DNA from: Aspidapion aeneum
Lineage: Eukaryota; Arthropoda; Insecta; Coleoptera; Brentidae
Direction: 5' to 3'
Length of the DNA stretch: 64,000 nt
Assembly: GCA_963576565.1 (NCBI GenBank)
Contig: OY755038.1
Location: 203,519,013 to 203,583,012 of the forward strand
Shown here: in pieces, positions 33,001-45,800 of the stretch
Numbering within the stretch: the stretch's first letter is position 1
Layout: every line of letters starts with the position of its first letter
The notes under the pieces: model-generated
What the model was told of the DNA's origin: nothing
Seen by the model: only the letters and a program-made list of their open reading frames with translations
Databases searched by the model: none
Made by a program: the position numbers and the translations under genes

Positions 33001-36000
33001 ACTTATTTAAGATCAAATATAAAGAAACAAAGGTCTGAGACAGATGAAATAAGCCAGTTAGCGGACACAAAGTCTTCTGTACACAGTCAAAAATCCTAAC
33101 AAGATTTGGTAAAACAAGAATCAACACTAAAATTATTAGACCAGTGGAGTAAGATATGGCTGTGAATCACAAAAACTTACACAGGCAAATAAAGAACAAT
33201 TAAAAGTTTTTGTTGAAGTGTTTTGTTAAAATAATCTTACCTCCTCCTTCATGGTGGTCACATCCTGCTCCGTAACCTCCACCACCTCCAAAGCCACCTG
33301 ATGGAGGAAAATATATTTTAAAGTAGACAGTTTTGCGTGAAGATCTTTGTCTTAGTTGCTTTTTAATCATGTTTTCGGAACTTCCGTTAGGACGATTTGA
33401 CACAGGCCGATATATCCCCACCAAAGAAATTCAAGGAACCCATGTTTTTGATCCCCACCAAATCTCGAATACGAGATGAAACAATAAATCAGGCAAAAGA
33501 AAGAGATGATCCATTATATCCATATATCCATTTATAGCAATTAATCGAATCTTTGAACAAGGGCAAAATTTTACTTACTTCGGATTAAATATAAACAAAC
33601 AAACAAACAAAACTCTGATACAAATGGAATAGACCAGTTACCGAAAACAAAGTATTCTATACCCATCAAAAATTACTTAAGTCAAAAATCCAAACGAGAC
33701 CTGACCAAGCCAAAGCCAAGAATCACGTACCGACGCGACGTAACAAAAATCCAAAAAATGATATACTCTACCAAAATGTTCTCTATAAGTACGACTTTTT
33801 GCTCATGTTGTGGCATAACCGTATCTCTTGCGATAGCAGGGCATAAGAGTTGTTTATGTTCGACGTATCTACCAATTTTAATACAGCTGATTTTTTAATT
33901 TTCGCTCTCTTGAGAGTACCTGAGATAGAGGACGATAAACAAACACAGGTAAATGCAGAACAGTGAAAATTATTTAATGGGATGATTTGTTGAAAAAATC
34001 TTACCTCCTCCTCCATGGTGGTCACCTCCTCCTCCATGGTGATCGCCACCTCCTCCGTAACCTCCACCACCTCCGCCTCCAAAGCCACCTAAAAGGAAAA
34101 ATTATTTAAACTAGAAATTTTTGCGCGTATTTTTAAAGGAGGCAGATAGAAAAGTGTAAATTTTTCTCTGTCTTCGCTGCTTTTAAATCTGGTTCCCGTA
34201 AGGACAATTGATTTTAGACCAGTGCCAGTGTAGAAGTTACATACGGATGTAAATCATCAACTCTTGCAAAGCCAAATGAAGAATAATTAAAAGTATTTGA
34301 AAAAAATTCCGCGTAACATCTATAAACTAGAGCAAACAGAAGACAGATATTATTATTATTATCCATAAGCATATTGATGGATAAAAATAAATAAAAAATT
34401 AACTTAACTTAGACTACGTGAGAAAAAAAGACAGAATCCTAACCAGACTCAGAGGCAAGCATGAAGGCACAATATCAAGCCGAATCCAAACCGCCGTGAA
34501 CATAAAAAATTGGAGTGCGAGTGAAGGTCTTTCACTCAATCCCAACAAAACAATATTAATTCCGTTCAAAATAAGAATGAGGCTGAATCTAAAAGCACCC
34601 ACTTTGAACAGAATACAACTTTCCTTTTCCAAGGAGGTAAAGTACATAGTGGTAACCCTAGACTGCAAACTACTTGGAACAGCCACCTGAAAAAAACAAT
34701 ATACAGGGCGTCAGCGGCCATGTGGATGTCCCGCAGACTCATGGAAAAAACGTGGGGCTAAGACCAAAAATGGTATTTTGGATATACCAAACGGTGGCCA
34801 AAAGTCGAACAAAAATCGGTTCAGACCAAACTGAGCAAAATTAACAGGCTAAACTGCTTGGGGATAATGAGAGCAATGTCAACTTGCCCGACTTCAGCCT
34901 TAGAGGCGCTGTTATATCTGCCTTCACTACATATGTGTCTAAGCAGGGTCCTATAGGCTTCTCCAAACTAAAGCCTGGCAACCTATGTGGACACCTCAGC
35001 ATACTAGAGCATACTAAAGCTAGACAGCGTTAAGAAACCAACGGATCATACAAAGTGTTGTTGGGCACAGACATTCCATTCGAACTGGTAATAAAGGACC
35101 GCAAATCATGGAACATAAAAGAACTACTGCATGCAAAGGAACGCTTCGGTCTGGTATACAGACGGGTTCAAGCTAGCGGAAAGAGCGGGTTTGGGCATAC
35201 CAAGTTCAAATTTCAAGCCTTTCTTGTCACACAAGAAAAGTGCCTAAATATGACCCTCAATAGGAAGCATATCTTCATACTTTCGGACAGCCAAGGGACC
35301 ATAAGGGCCATGAAGGCTTTTAAGTGTGTGCCAAAGCTAGTTTGGGAGCGTAAACAGACGTTAAAATGACTAGCTCAAAACAACAAAATCACATCAGTGT
35401 ATGTTGATCCCAGGACATCAAGACGTTAAAGGAAATGAGAAAGCAGACAGTCTCCCAAAGAAAGGGAGGGCAACACCCTATGGCGGACCAGAGCCCTTCT
35501 GTGGATTAATGAAAAGCCACTACATAAAAGAACTGAATGATCTAAACAGATTATAGAAATAAACAGGAACTACTTAAGACTAGTTGTTGGACTGCTTACT
35601 GGATACTGTCTAGTGAAATATCACCTAAATGCAATAGGTGCCAACGATGACAACTGCAGATTCTGCAGTAACGCATCAGAGACAGCCAAACATCTGCTCT
35701 GCGAATGCCTTATCTTACTTCGCAAAAGGCGCCAGTACCTCGAAGGAGGCACAAAAAGTGAGCAAAATAACCCACAAAAAATAGCTTTCTTCATGCACAA
35801 AATATCTTAAAAGTAGAGGTGCTGAGTGGCCTACAAGCCGATAAAACTCCTCGTGTAATCTACAATCTACAAGTTAGAAATGTCGTAAATATTCTTAAAT
35901 TTGTCAAAAGCAGGTTCTCTGGCATATTCTATTTATTCGCCTAACCGTACACCTGCTCTGAAGCCGAAAAACACTCATCAGTGAATCGTTACTTAAAGTA

Positions 36001-39000
36001 AGAGCTCGAGCTTATCAGAAGACCGTTTCCGTAAGATCTTTCCTACGATGTTTAAGAATCTACTTCCAGAGAGGAAAGAATGGAGGATTCTGATGAATCA
36101 GGCATACCTCTTTTTTGCGGATTTCTTACATAGGCCAAGGAATTTCTATAATAATTTTGGATATTCTAGAAAAAAAAAAGGAAACATAATAAATATTTTT
36201 TGGATTGACTCTTACCTCCACCTCCGTGATGGTCACCACCTCCATAACCGCCGCCCCCTCCAAATCCACCTCCGCCTCCGTATCCGCCTCCACCTCCTCC
36301 GTGATGATCGTCTCCACCTCCAAAACCTCCTAAAATAAGAGAAATTCAACTAAGCATCAAACAATACACCTATAAAACTTTATAATCGCTTTTTATATCG
36401 CCTGTCACATTATTATAAATAAAGTGAGTCCCCTCTTCCTCGATAGATATAAAACTTATTTATCAGTTCTAGTAAAATCTGGAAACCCTAGATCCGTGTA
36501 CATTGTTCTGTGTTTTTATCGTTTTTCTTTCTTTGTTTACTAAGCATCGGCTTTTTTGTTTTTTATTTATTATGAAAAATTCCTTACCTCCCCCTCCATG
36601 GTGGTCACCTCCTCCTCCGTAACCTCCACCACCTCCGCCTCCAAAACCTAAAAATTATAAATATAAAGTCTCAAGAACTCAGCTTCTTATAGTTCCTCCA
36701 ATAAAAGTCGCACACGCTACTGAAATCATAATATCCATTTTGGGATTTTCAGAAGTAAAATTTACAAAAAAAAAGTATTGGACGTACCTAATCTGAAAAG
36801 AATATTGTGAGGACATTCTTAACGAAAAAACAACAAAGCTTGCGGGCAATTCCTCAAAACGGGAATATTAGTAGCTCGTATACTAGTTCCGCTAGTAGTG
36901 CTCCGGGCTTAAAAGACTTACTCATACCTGAGGCTACCCTGACTGATATTGCAATTCGGCAGTTGGTCTGTTTTCAGTAAATGTCCACATTTTATATTTC
37001 CTTTTCAGGCATCGTCGTCCCTTTACACTTGTTCCGCTCGTACCGAGGAGGTTCAACAAGACTGAAACTAGTATACGAGCTACTAATATCCCCGTTTTGA
37101 GGAATTGCCCACAAGCTCTTTTTGTACCTAATCTGGTGATACGTTCCTATCGCTTTTTGCAAGGTTTAACAGAGGCTATTGACAGTACTACCTTTACCCT
37201 TTAAGAATGGGTTTTACACTTCAATTATAATAACTTTTTTTTATAGAGCATATTTCAGTGGAGGAACTATAACAAAAAAAAATTATTCTTGAACAACATA
37301 AACAAATTGAGAACCAACTCATTTTTTATCATTTTTTCTAAAATAATTTTCGGTTGTAAGTTGTAAATTTTTAAAGAATAGGTGATTCCCAAAAAGATTT
37401 ATAGTAGGGGAGGCAGTGAATAATTTTTGGAACTTATTTTTTTAGTTTGTGTATATGAATACGTATGTTCCGTTAATGATAATAATCATCAACAATTTTT
37501 CATTCTGGTGATAATGCTCCGATGGGTTTAAAAGGTCAGTAAATGATATAAGTCGACTTATTTTCTTAGTTCTAAATCCTATACATTAAAAAGAGATCAT
37601 GAACATTATAAGAAAAGTACTCTGGCCCATATCAAGCGGTGAAAACAACCCCTGGCTGAAAATTTTCTGATCCAAAAATTGGGCCGATTTGTGCCCTTAT
37701 TTTCTTAGTATTGAAACTGAACGAATAAACTGATGTTATAATACACTATAACTGAAACTAACTCTGGCTGATTTACAAAGTTGGACAATGCACTTAGCGT
37801 CGTCTTCAAAATTGGAAAATCAGGAACTTATTTCCTTAGTTTTAAAAATTTTTAACATGGTAGATTATACTATAATGTCATGGAGAAAATTTGTCTGGCT
37901 GTTATTTACAATCACGAAAGCCTCGCCAGAAAAGCTCCAAGATCCAGTCTAAAAAATTATTAATTAATTGTTCGTTCGTTAACGGTCAAAAGGAAATTAT
38001 TATGTATCTTAGAATCTATCAATGACACACCAGGTTCAGGGAAAGGTGAAAAAGAAGGATTTGCGCTAAAAAATCATTTTCTTTTAGATTCTAATTATTA
38101 TTTGACAAGCCTTATGACGTACAACCTGAAGAATAATTTAGGGTTTAGGTTTGAGCTAAATATCTTTAAAAACTGCGAGAGCTATCAACGCAAAATTAAA
38201 ACAGTCTGTAAATCGGTAACAAAGCTTTTGCGGACCCACGAGCATAGAAAATTTTAGTCTTAAAAAAGCCAAATGACTTTGGCAAAGCCTTGGGGCTTTT
38301 AAATCACAGCCAGATGGTATTTTAGGCTTTTGTTATAATTCAACCTATCATCTCATAAACTTTCAGAACTAAGTAAATAAGGGCACTCATTTAATATCGT
38401 TTTTGACATGTCAGAAATACTTGCCATTCTTAGAGATTAGCCAGAATATTTTATTGATTTAAATTAAGTATAGCCCTTATTTGTACAACAAGTTTTATTA
38501 CTAAGAAAATAAGTTCCTCGTATTTATATCTTATTTTGCATTTTGTGCCTAAACCCACCGGAACCCCCCCTATTCATATAACAAATATTTCTTGACGAAG
38601 AAAATAAGTTCCCAAAATCTTGCACAAGCGTGCATCAAATTTTGTCTGGTTACATTTACATAGTATATCTGAAGATGTTCTAGATAGTACCTGTGTTGTC
38701 ATTTCATTTTTAAATTAGTACTAACCTCCTCCGTGATGATCGCCACCTCCGCCTCCAAATCCACCTCCGCCTCCATATCCTCCTCCACCTCCTCCATGGT
38801 GATCGTCTCCACCACCGTGACCTCCTAAATATCAGAAACTTATTTAAATTTAAGGTTTTAGGACTCATTTTTTTGAGTTCAGTATGTGGTTTTTTAAAAC
38901 TGCGTATTTGAAAAAATATGTTAATTTTGAGGTTCTAAATTTTTACCCTTAGGGAAGTAATAAAAAATTTAAATATTGGGAAGATTACCTCCAAATCCAC

Positions 39001-39834
39001 CTCCGCCTCCGTATCCTCCTCCTCCTCCACCCCCGTGGTGATCGTGGCCACCTCCAAATCCTCCACCTCCTCCTCCGCCTCCTCCATAACCACCTCCATG
39101 ACCTGTAATAAATATGTGTGGTATAATTATATTAAATTGTAAATCGAAAATAAGATGTGTTTAGCAAAAGGAGAAGTCTTCTGGAATTTTCGTTTTTATT
39201 AATTTTGATTTTTACGAAGTATGTTTTCTAGGCTTTAAATTTTTTTAAAAACTTTTCTACAATTTATATTTTGTACTTTTTGGAGGGACTCGTATTTTTG
39301 ATAGACTATTATCTTAATTATCCATATTTACGACACGTTAAATTGTTAAACGTTTTGCTTTTAAATTACCTCCTTTTCCACTGGGCAATGGATCTCCTCC
39401 GTGCAACTTAATAATTTTCACAACACTGGTAGTACCTCCACCGCCGCCTTGCCAACCTCCACCGCCTTCCCAACCTCCTCCGCCGCCTGAACTCCAACCT
39501 CCTCCGCCTCCCGAACTCCAGCCACCTCCTAAATTTAAGAAAGATTATAATCAGTAATATTTTTAAAGAAGTGGTAGACAGAAAATTTTATGGCTGATTC
39601 TGGTAGCAGTACTTACTACTTTAACAATCAGAATTATGCCACCCTTTTTATAAAATTTTTCAAGTTTACGGACGCCATTGGAATGTTACCCAAAATCTGG
39701 ACTTCACTAACTCTACTATATTAGTACACTAACTGCAAAATAGCGTACTGATATACGTTTTCCTTAAAAGACTGTGGTACTGAGAAAGTTGATTAAACCT
39801 TAAAATGTTGGTGTATTTATTTTACATAAAATGT

Positions 39835-39890
<56 letters not shown>

Positions 39891-42800
39891 GTTTCAAAAT
39901 TCAATAACATAATTTTAATGGTCAATTCCTTGAGTAATTTTAAGACAAAAAGTTCATATAAACATTAGTTTTAGAGATACAGGGTGTTAAAAATCTAATC
40001 ATTTTTTTTGTTTATAGCTTATGCAGTTTTTGAGATATTTAGCTCAAAGTTGGTGCGTATATTAAGCTATGGGCACTACACTATAAGACATGCCAAATAA
40101 TAGTAAAAATCTATAGGGTGATACTTTTACAGGGGTTTTGTCGCCTTTTCCCCCGGATTTTTTTTTGTGGTACGTGTAACTAGTTGATTCTAAAAGAAAA
40201 AGTAAAATCCTTATTTAATTTGCAAACTTTTTTCTCTTTTGCGATTTTTTCGCACTTCTAACCGTTATAGAGAAAATCGCCGTTGCATCAAAGGATACTA
40301 TCATCAAAATAAAAAATGCTACAATATGGTATATGGCAAAGTATAGCAAAATAAACAAAAACGTTATCTCGAAAACTAAGCGTTTGCGGACCTATGTTTA
40401 TATAAACTTTTTGTTTTGAAATCACTCAAGGAATTTAACATTAAAATTATGTTATTGAATTTTGAAACACCCTGTATATATACACGGTGTTTCACGAACA
40501 TTGAAACAGAGGCCTTTTTGGGTATTTTTAAAATGCGAATTTGGAGAAACGCTCGGACAAGTCGATTTTCTTTGCGAGTGGGACACTTTTTGGCTATCTT
40601 GGAATTTTTGTAGCACAAACCCTCTTCGAGTGGTATACTTTACCCCTATATTTTGATTAGGGAAAGTGGGTCTAGTGATACCTTGTTTTGAAGATTTTTT
40701 TAATGTCCTTACAACCGTGTAAAAATTTCAAAAATCTATCTTCTAGTTTTTGAGATAATTGCCTTCAAGCTTTCAAATTTAACATGAACTGATAAAATAA
40801 AAATTTAATTAGAATTTTATATTTTTCGGATTCAATTTTTATTTTATCATTCCATGTTAAATTTGAAAGCAAATATCTCAAAAGCTAATCGATGGATTTT
40901 CGAAATTTTTATACGGTTGTAAAGATATTCAAGAGAGCTTCAAAACAAGGTATTACTAGACCCACTTTCCCTATTTAAAATATAGGGGTAAAGTATATAT
41001 ACCGCTTGAAGGGGGTTCGCAAGCGCGGATTTGAGGGGGGGTAACGGGGTAATTACCCCCCCCCCCCTAGATAAAAAATATGCACTTTTTCCTAATAAAA
41101 TAAGGGAAAACAGAAGAATTACCCCCCCCCCCCCAAGAAAAAGAAAATTACATTACAAAAAAAAATTTCGTCGACTATTACCCCCCCCTTAGATTTTGAC
41201 CCAGATCCGCGCTTGGGGCTTCGTGCTACAAAAATTTTAAGATAGCCAAAAAGTGTCCCCCTCGCAAACAAAATCGACGTGTACGAGCGTTTCTCCAAAT
41301 TCACATTCAAATACCCAAAAAGGCTTCTGTTTCGATGTTCGTTTTAAATGTACCTTATGCAGAGTTATAATGTTTGATAGATTGTTTGATGCAGGTACTT
41401 TCTGCATGAAGTCTGAAAATTAGTAGAAGATTCAAGATGGTGGCGCTATTTTAACAATGTTAATGCAGGACCCGAATAGCGCCTAGTCTTGATTTTATGT
41501 TTAAATGTCTTTTAATTTTCCTTATCACCAATCGGCTGGCATCTTGAATATTTTAAAATGCTCAATGGTGTAAGAGTGGTATCAACCGAATTCTTTATAG
41601 TCCCCCAACTACCAAAACCAGCAATAAATTCCAGGGTCTTTGCTTATATTTGCTTGACCTTTATCAGGAATATCACAACCCAAATATCGATTTTGTGAAT
41701 TATCTTCGTTACTATTTAAATGCAAATATAGTTTAAAGTTTTTGCTGTTGTTTTCTTTGGTGTATTTTATTGTGATTAATTTTTTCTGTGTTCATAGTGC
41801 TACGTCGTCACTATAATAGTAAATACTAAGTTGTACGTACCATGGCCACCTCCGCCTCCGCCTCCATGTCCACCTCCGCCTCCATGTCCTTTAAGAGCAA
41901 TGATGTAGTCCATGCTTCCTCCGTGGCCTCCACCACCTCCGTGGCCTCCGCCACCTCCGTAGCCTCCACCACCTCCTCCTCCGAATCCACCGCCTCCGTG
42001 GTGATCGTCAAAACCTCCACCTGAACAAAAAATAGCGATAGGTTAGTTTAGGTAAGGTGACCGTTCCCATAAACCAGACTAAGACAAACTCTTATAAACA
42101 TGGTGTCTGATTTGTCAAAAAAAGTCAGTCATAGGCACCGTAAAAGTTGTTTTACTAGATGCCAAAGAAGATAATGGCCCTGATGGTTTAGTGGGTTCAA
42201 TTTCCATGCCTACTAGTACAAAATCGAACCAACCATCCGTTTGAGAATAGATAAGTAGATTCACCGGAGGTATGAGTAACGCCTGCCTTGTGTAGAGTTT
42301 GGGCATCGAAGTATGCAAACTTGATGATCAATACAAGGCCGAGATTCGGAAGTCACTTTAAGCGTATGGTCCCATGTTAAGAGCGTAGATGGCGCCAGCA
42401 CGATACAGACCCCTGTGTTTGAGACAAAGTATCAGGCAAAATTAAATCCTCCTTGTGAAAAGCAAGTTGTCTACTGTGGGGGTGCTTGGCGTAAGGGCAC
42501 TTGTCGTAAAGCAAGCTTGCTCTACGATGAGTGTCTTTAGCATGGCGGACCGGGCAATTGGATCTTCATGTAGTATAAATGTAATAGTGAATGTGTTGTG
42601 ATTCTCCAGGGCACCAAATTCAAATTATCTTGGGGTCCACCGAATTGAGCTGTCAAATTGACTGCAATAAGCGAACTAAGCCAGTTAGTAAAAACGAAAC
42701 AAACGCCATTTGTTGGAACTTGCCAAACTGTAACTTTCGTAAATAATAAAAGAAAATTATTAATTAAATTTAAATAATTAAACCATTTATGCAATAAAAT

Positions 42801-45800
42801 GTCAAGTGTAGATATATTCATGTCACCAAGACGAGCAAAAAAATATAGTCCTCGAACCTGAAAAAATCAGTTAGATATCAGGGTCCATTTTTATATTGCG
42901 TCTTGTGGAAGATTTTCCTTATTTTCAGAACAGCACCACAGATTTTCGGGAAATTTAATGAAAAAATTTTGAGGTTATTTTCACGTGACATGGCCATTAA
43001 AAACGGTTCCGCTTGTGAAGTCAACAAAGTGAAAGGTCGTAGCCTGCCCGTTTGGATCGCCGTGGTATAACTTGTATTGATAACATAACCGCCTGACTTT
43101 AAAAGAACATTTATACAGTTCATTCCATAATTTATGAGACATTTTTTTTCGTTAGCCTATGTAATTGCAAGGCCGACAAAAAATACAGGCCACGACCCTA
43201 AAAAAATCAGCTGTTCTCCGGGGGCTTACATTTGGTTTTATGGGAGGTCAGACGTTTTTTTATGATATTATCAAAATGGCACTACAGATTTCCGCGAAAT
43301 TTCAGTGAAATATTCTCAGACACCATCCTCATATTCCACCAAACTTTTGTAAGGATGCAAGATGATGAAAAGGTTAAAATCTTCAAGATTTAACATTCCT
43401 TATTTTGAATTCAAATTACCCGCCATGTACGGCATACCAACTGTTATATTTGACATGTATTTGACTTTGTCATCTGTGTTTGTCACATTTGCTTCTGTTT
43501 TAAATTTATTTTTAGTTTGAGCTAATGAAGCGGCTCTGAAATATTAAGGATTACCATACATTAAAAAAAAAAAATTCTGCAAGAATATAGTAAAAACAAT
43601 CTCAAAACCGGCTTTATTTTTTTAAAAATCAAATATTCATGAATCGTCATTTCAATTTCAATATTTTAAAGACAGTCAGCTGTGTCGTGACGTTACCATC
43701 AAAAAAAAATCAGCCCCGGATGTGACGTCAACAAAGTGGAGGATCGTGGCCCGTCCGTTTTGATAACCCTGGTTATTGTTATAATATAGCCACTTGATAA
43801 CTGTCTAAAAATTATCCCAAAAATAATTAAATGGACTGTAGCTTATAGTTGATTATGTCATATTACGCAGACATACCGCAAATATTATGATTTGTGATTG
43901 TTTTACTCTTGTAGAATTAAACTTACCTCCGCCAAAGCCTCCGCCGCCTCCATAGCCACCTCCACCACCTCCGTGATGGTCATCAAAACCTCCTAAAACA
44001 ATGTTTTTTTAGCTTTGAGTCTATATAAAATTGTCACTTTACTTAAACTATTTTCACCCTTGGTGTATTCAGAGACGAGGAAAATCTTTCTAGAAAAATG
44101 TGTCACAGACGAGGAATTTTGTAAAAAAAAATGTGTGACTCAGGAAAAAAATTTGAGGAAGAGTGATTCCTTCTATCTCCCCCTACTTTTGGTATTATTC
44201 ATATGGTTCTTTGTTTGGATTTTGTAGACAATGATTGAGTAAAAACAAAATTTCGGACTTCCATTATTGTCTTTATTTATTTTTAAACACGACGTTTCGG
44301 TTAGTAAGTATCTCTAACCGTTTTCAAGAGTAAACTAAACAATCCAGTCTACAGGCTACTACTTTTGTGTGCATTGAGGTGTGACTGCCCGCTCCCTTAT
44401 TTAATACTAAAACGCTTGTTTTTCATAAGGAGTCGTTTCCATAGTTTTTTGGATGTTCTTGTTAAATGAATAGACAGAAAAATTCATACCACTGTATATA
44501 TGAAACCTACACACACGGGACAGTACCTCAATTTTAACTCTAATCATTCTGTTGCTACGAAACAAGGAGTTATAAGAAGTTAGTAATAATGAATTAACCA
44601 CAGAAATCTACAACATTAAAACGGAGTTACTCACTCAAACTCAACGATCTCTAAAATTAAACACAAATCAAACGTAACAAATTCTCAAAATAATAAACCG
44701 TTCAGTGTTATTAGCATTCCATATGTTCCAGAGACTTCGGAAAACATAAGACGAATAGCCAAACACTATAATATTAAAACACTATTAATACGATAAGGAG
44801 TTTTGTAACTGAAACAAAACCATAAAATATCTCAAATAATAACGAAAGTAGTTACCAAATCCCGTGTGAGTGTACTAAATCATATGTAGGTGAAGCGAAA
44901 CGACTTTTCCTGGTTAGAGTAAAGTAAACAAAAAGTACTCAATTCGGGGATATTGAAAAATTTGGTTTAGAGGATCATGCGGGGTCAAATAATCACAGGA
45001 TTCAAGGGTCTGAAGCTAAACTTCTGCATAAGGAGTCGAGTTGGCGTAAACGAAAGTTTATTGAAGCTGCATTTAGAATGCAGAACGAATAAGTTTTTCA
45101 GTCAACCAAGCACGGACATACCAAACATATGGAAACCACTCGATATGGAAAACAAGCGTCTTAAGATTAAAAAAAGTGGGCGGGTCGTCACATCTGACTG
45201 CACACCAAGTAGTATAAGTTGTGTAGACTGTATTGTTTAGTTTATACTTGAAAACGGTTAGAGATAATTACTATCCGAAACGTGGTGTTTAATAATAAAT
45301 AAAACAATGGAAGTCCAAAGTTTTGTTTCTAATTATATGGTTATTAATTACCTCCTCCGAATCCTCCGCCTCCACCGCCTCCGTAGCCACCTCCACCACC
45401 TCCATGATGGTCATCAAAGCCTCCTAAAAAGTGTTAGTTATTTTTATTAAATTTGAAATAAGCACAATCATCATTGCTCAACAGGGTTAAGGGCAGAAAA
45501 ATAGTAAATTTAGAAACTAAGGGCTGATTTACGCGGTAAATGTAATGCAAAAACGTAAGTTTAGTATTAGACTATCGTTTTTCGTTTTGGTATGTTAAAA
45601 AAAGATACAGATATCACTCATCTTTCGTATAATAATAATAAAAAACTATTAAAAAATAATTTTTGGATCGCACCATGGTAATAACTTTTAAAACAAATAT
45701 CCCGAAAAAAAAACAGTCAGTCACCCTTCCCATTTAGATTTTAGGGGTACCGCTAAAGCGTACAGAAAACGAAAAACGTACATTGAAATCAATTAACTGA

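Larger units (their letters stand above)
32101..34290. repeat. Tandem exon+intron amplification carrying a LINE scrap (exons 12-15)
   Basis: Exons 15, 14, 13 and 12 are spaced 633, 564 and 791 bp apart, and the introns to their right are related. GATCTTTGGTTA, ATTCTGGATAGAGGAGCTCG and CAGGCAAAAGAAAGAGATG occur, with decay, at 32280-32360, 32876-32950 and about 33470-33510. A partial fourth copy lies at 34100-34220. The first copy is open on the plus strand (32193-32540) and includes FTCLGSNINKEDSDSDEINQ, which resembles the FKYLGS-type C-terminal region of RTE LINEs. A retrotransposon piece was therefore caught in the intron before the unit was amplified. Confidence 0.75.
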
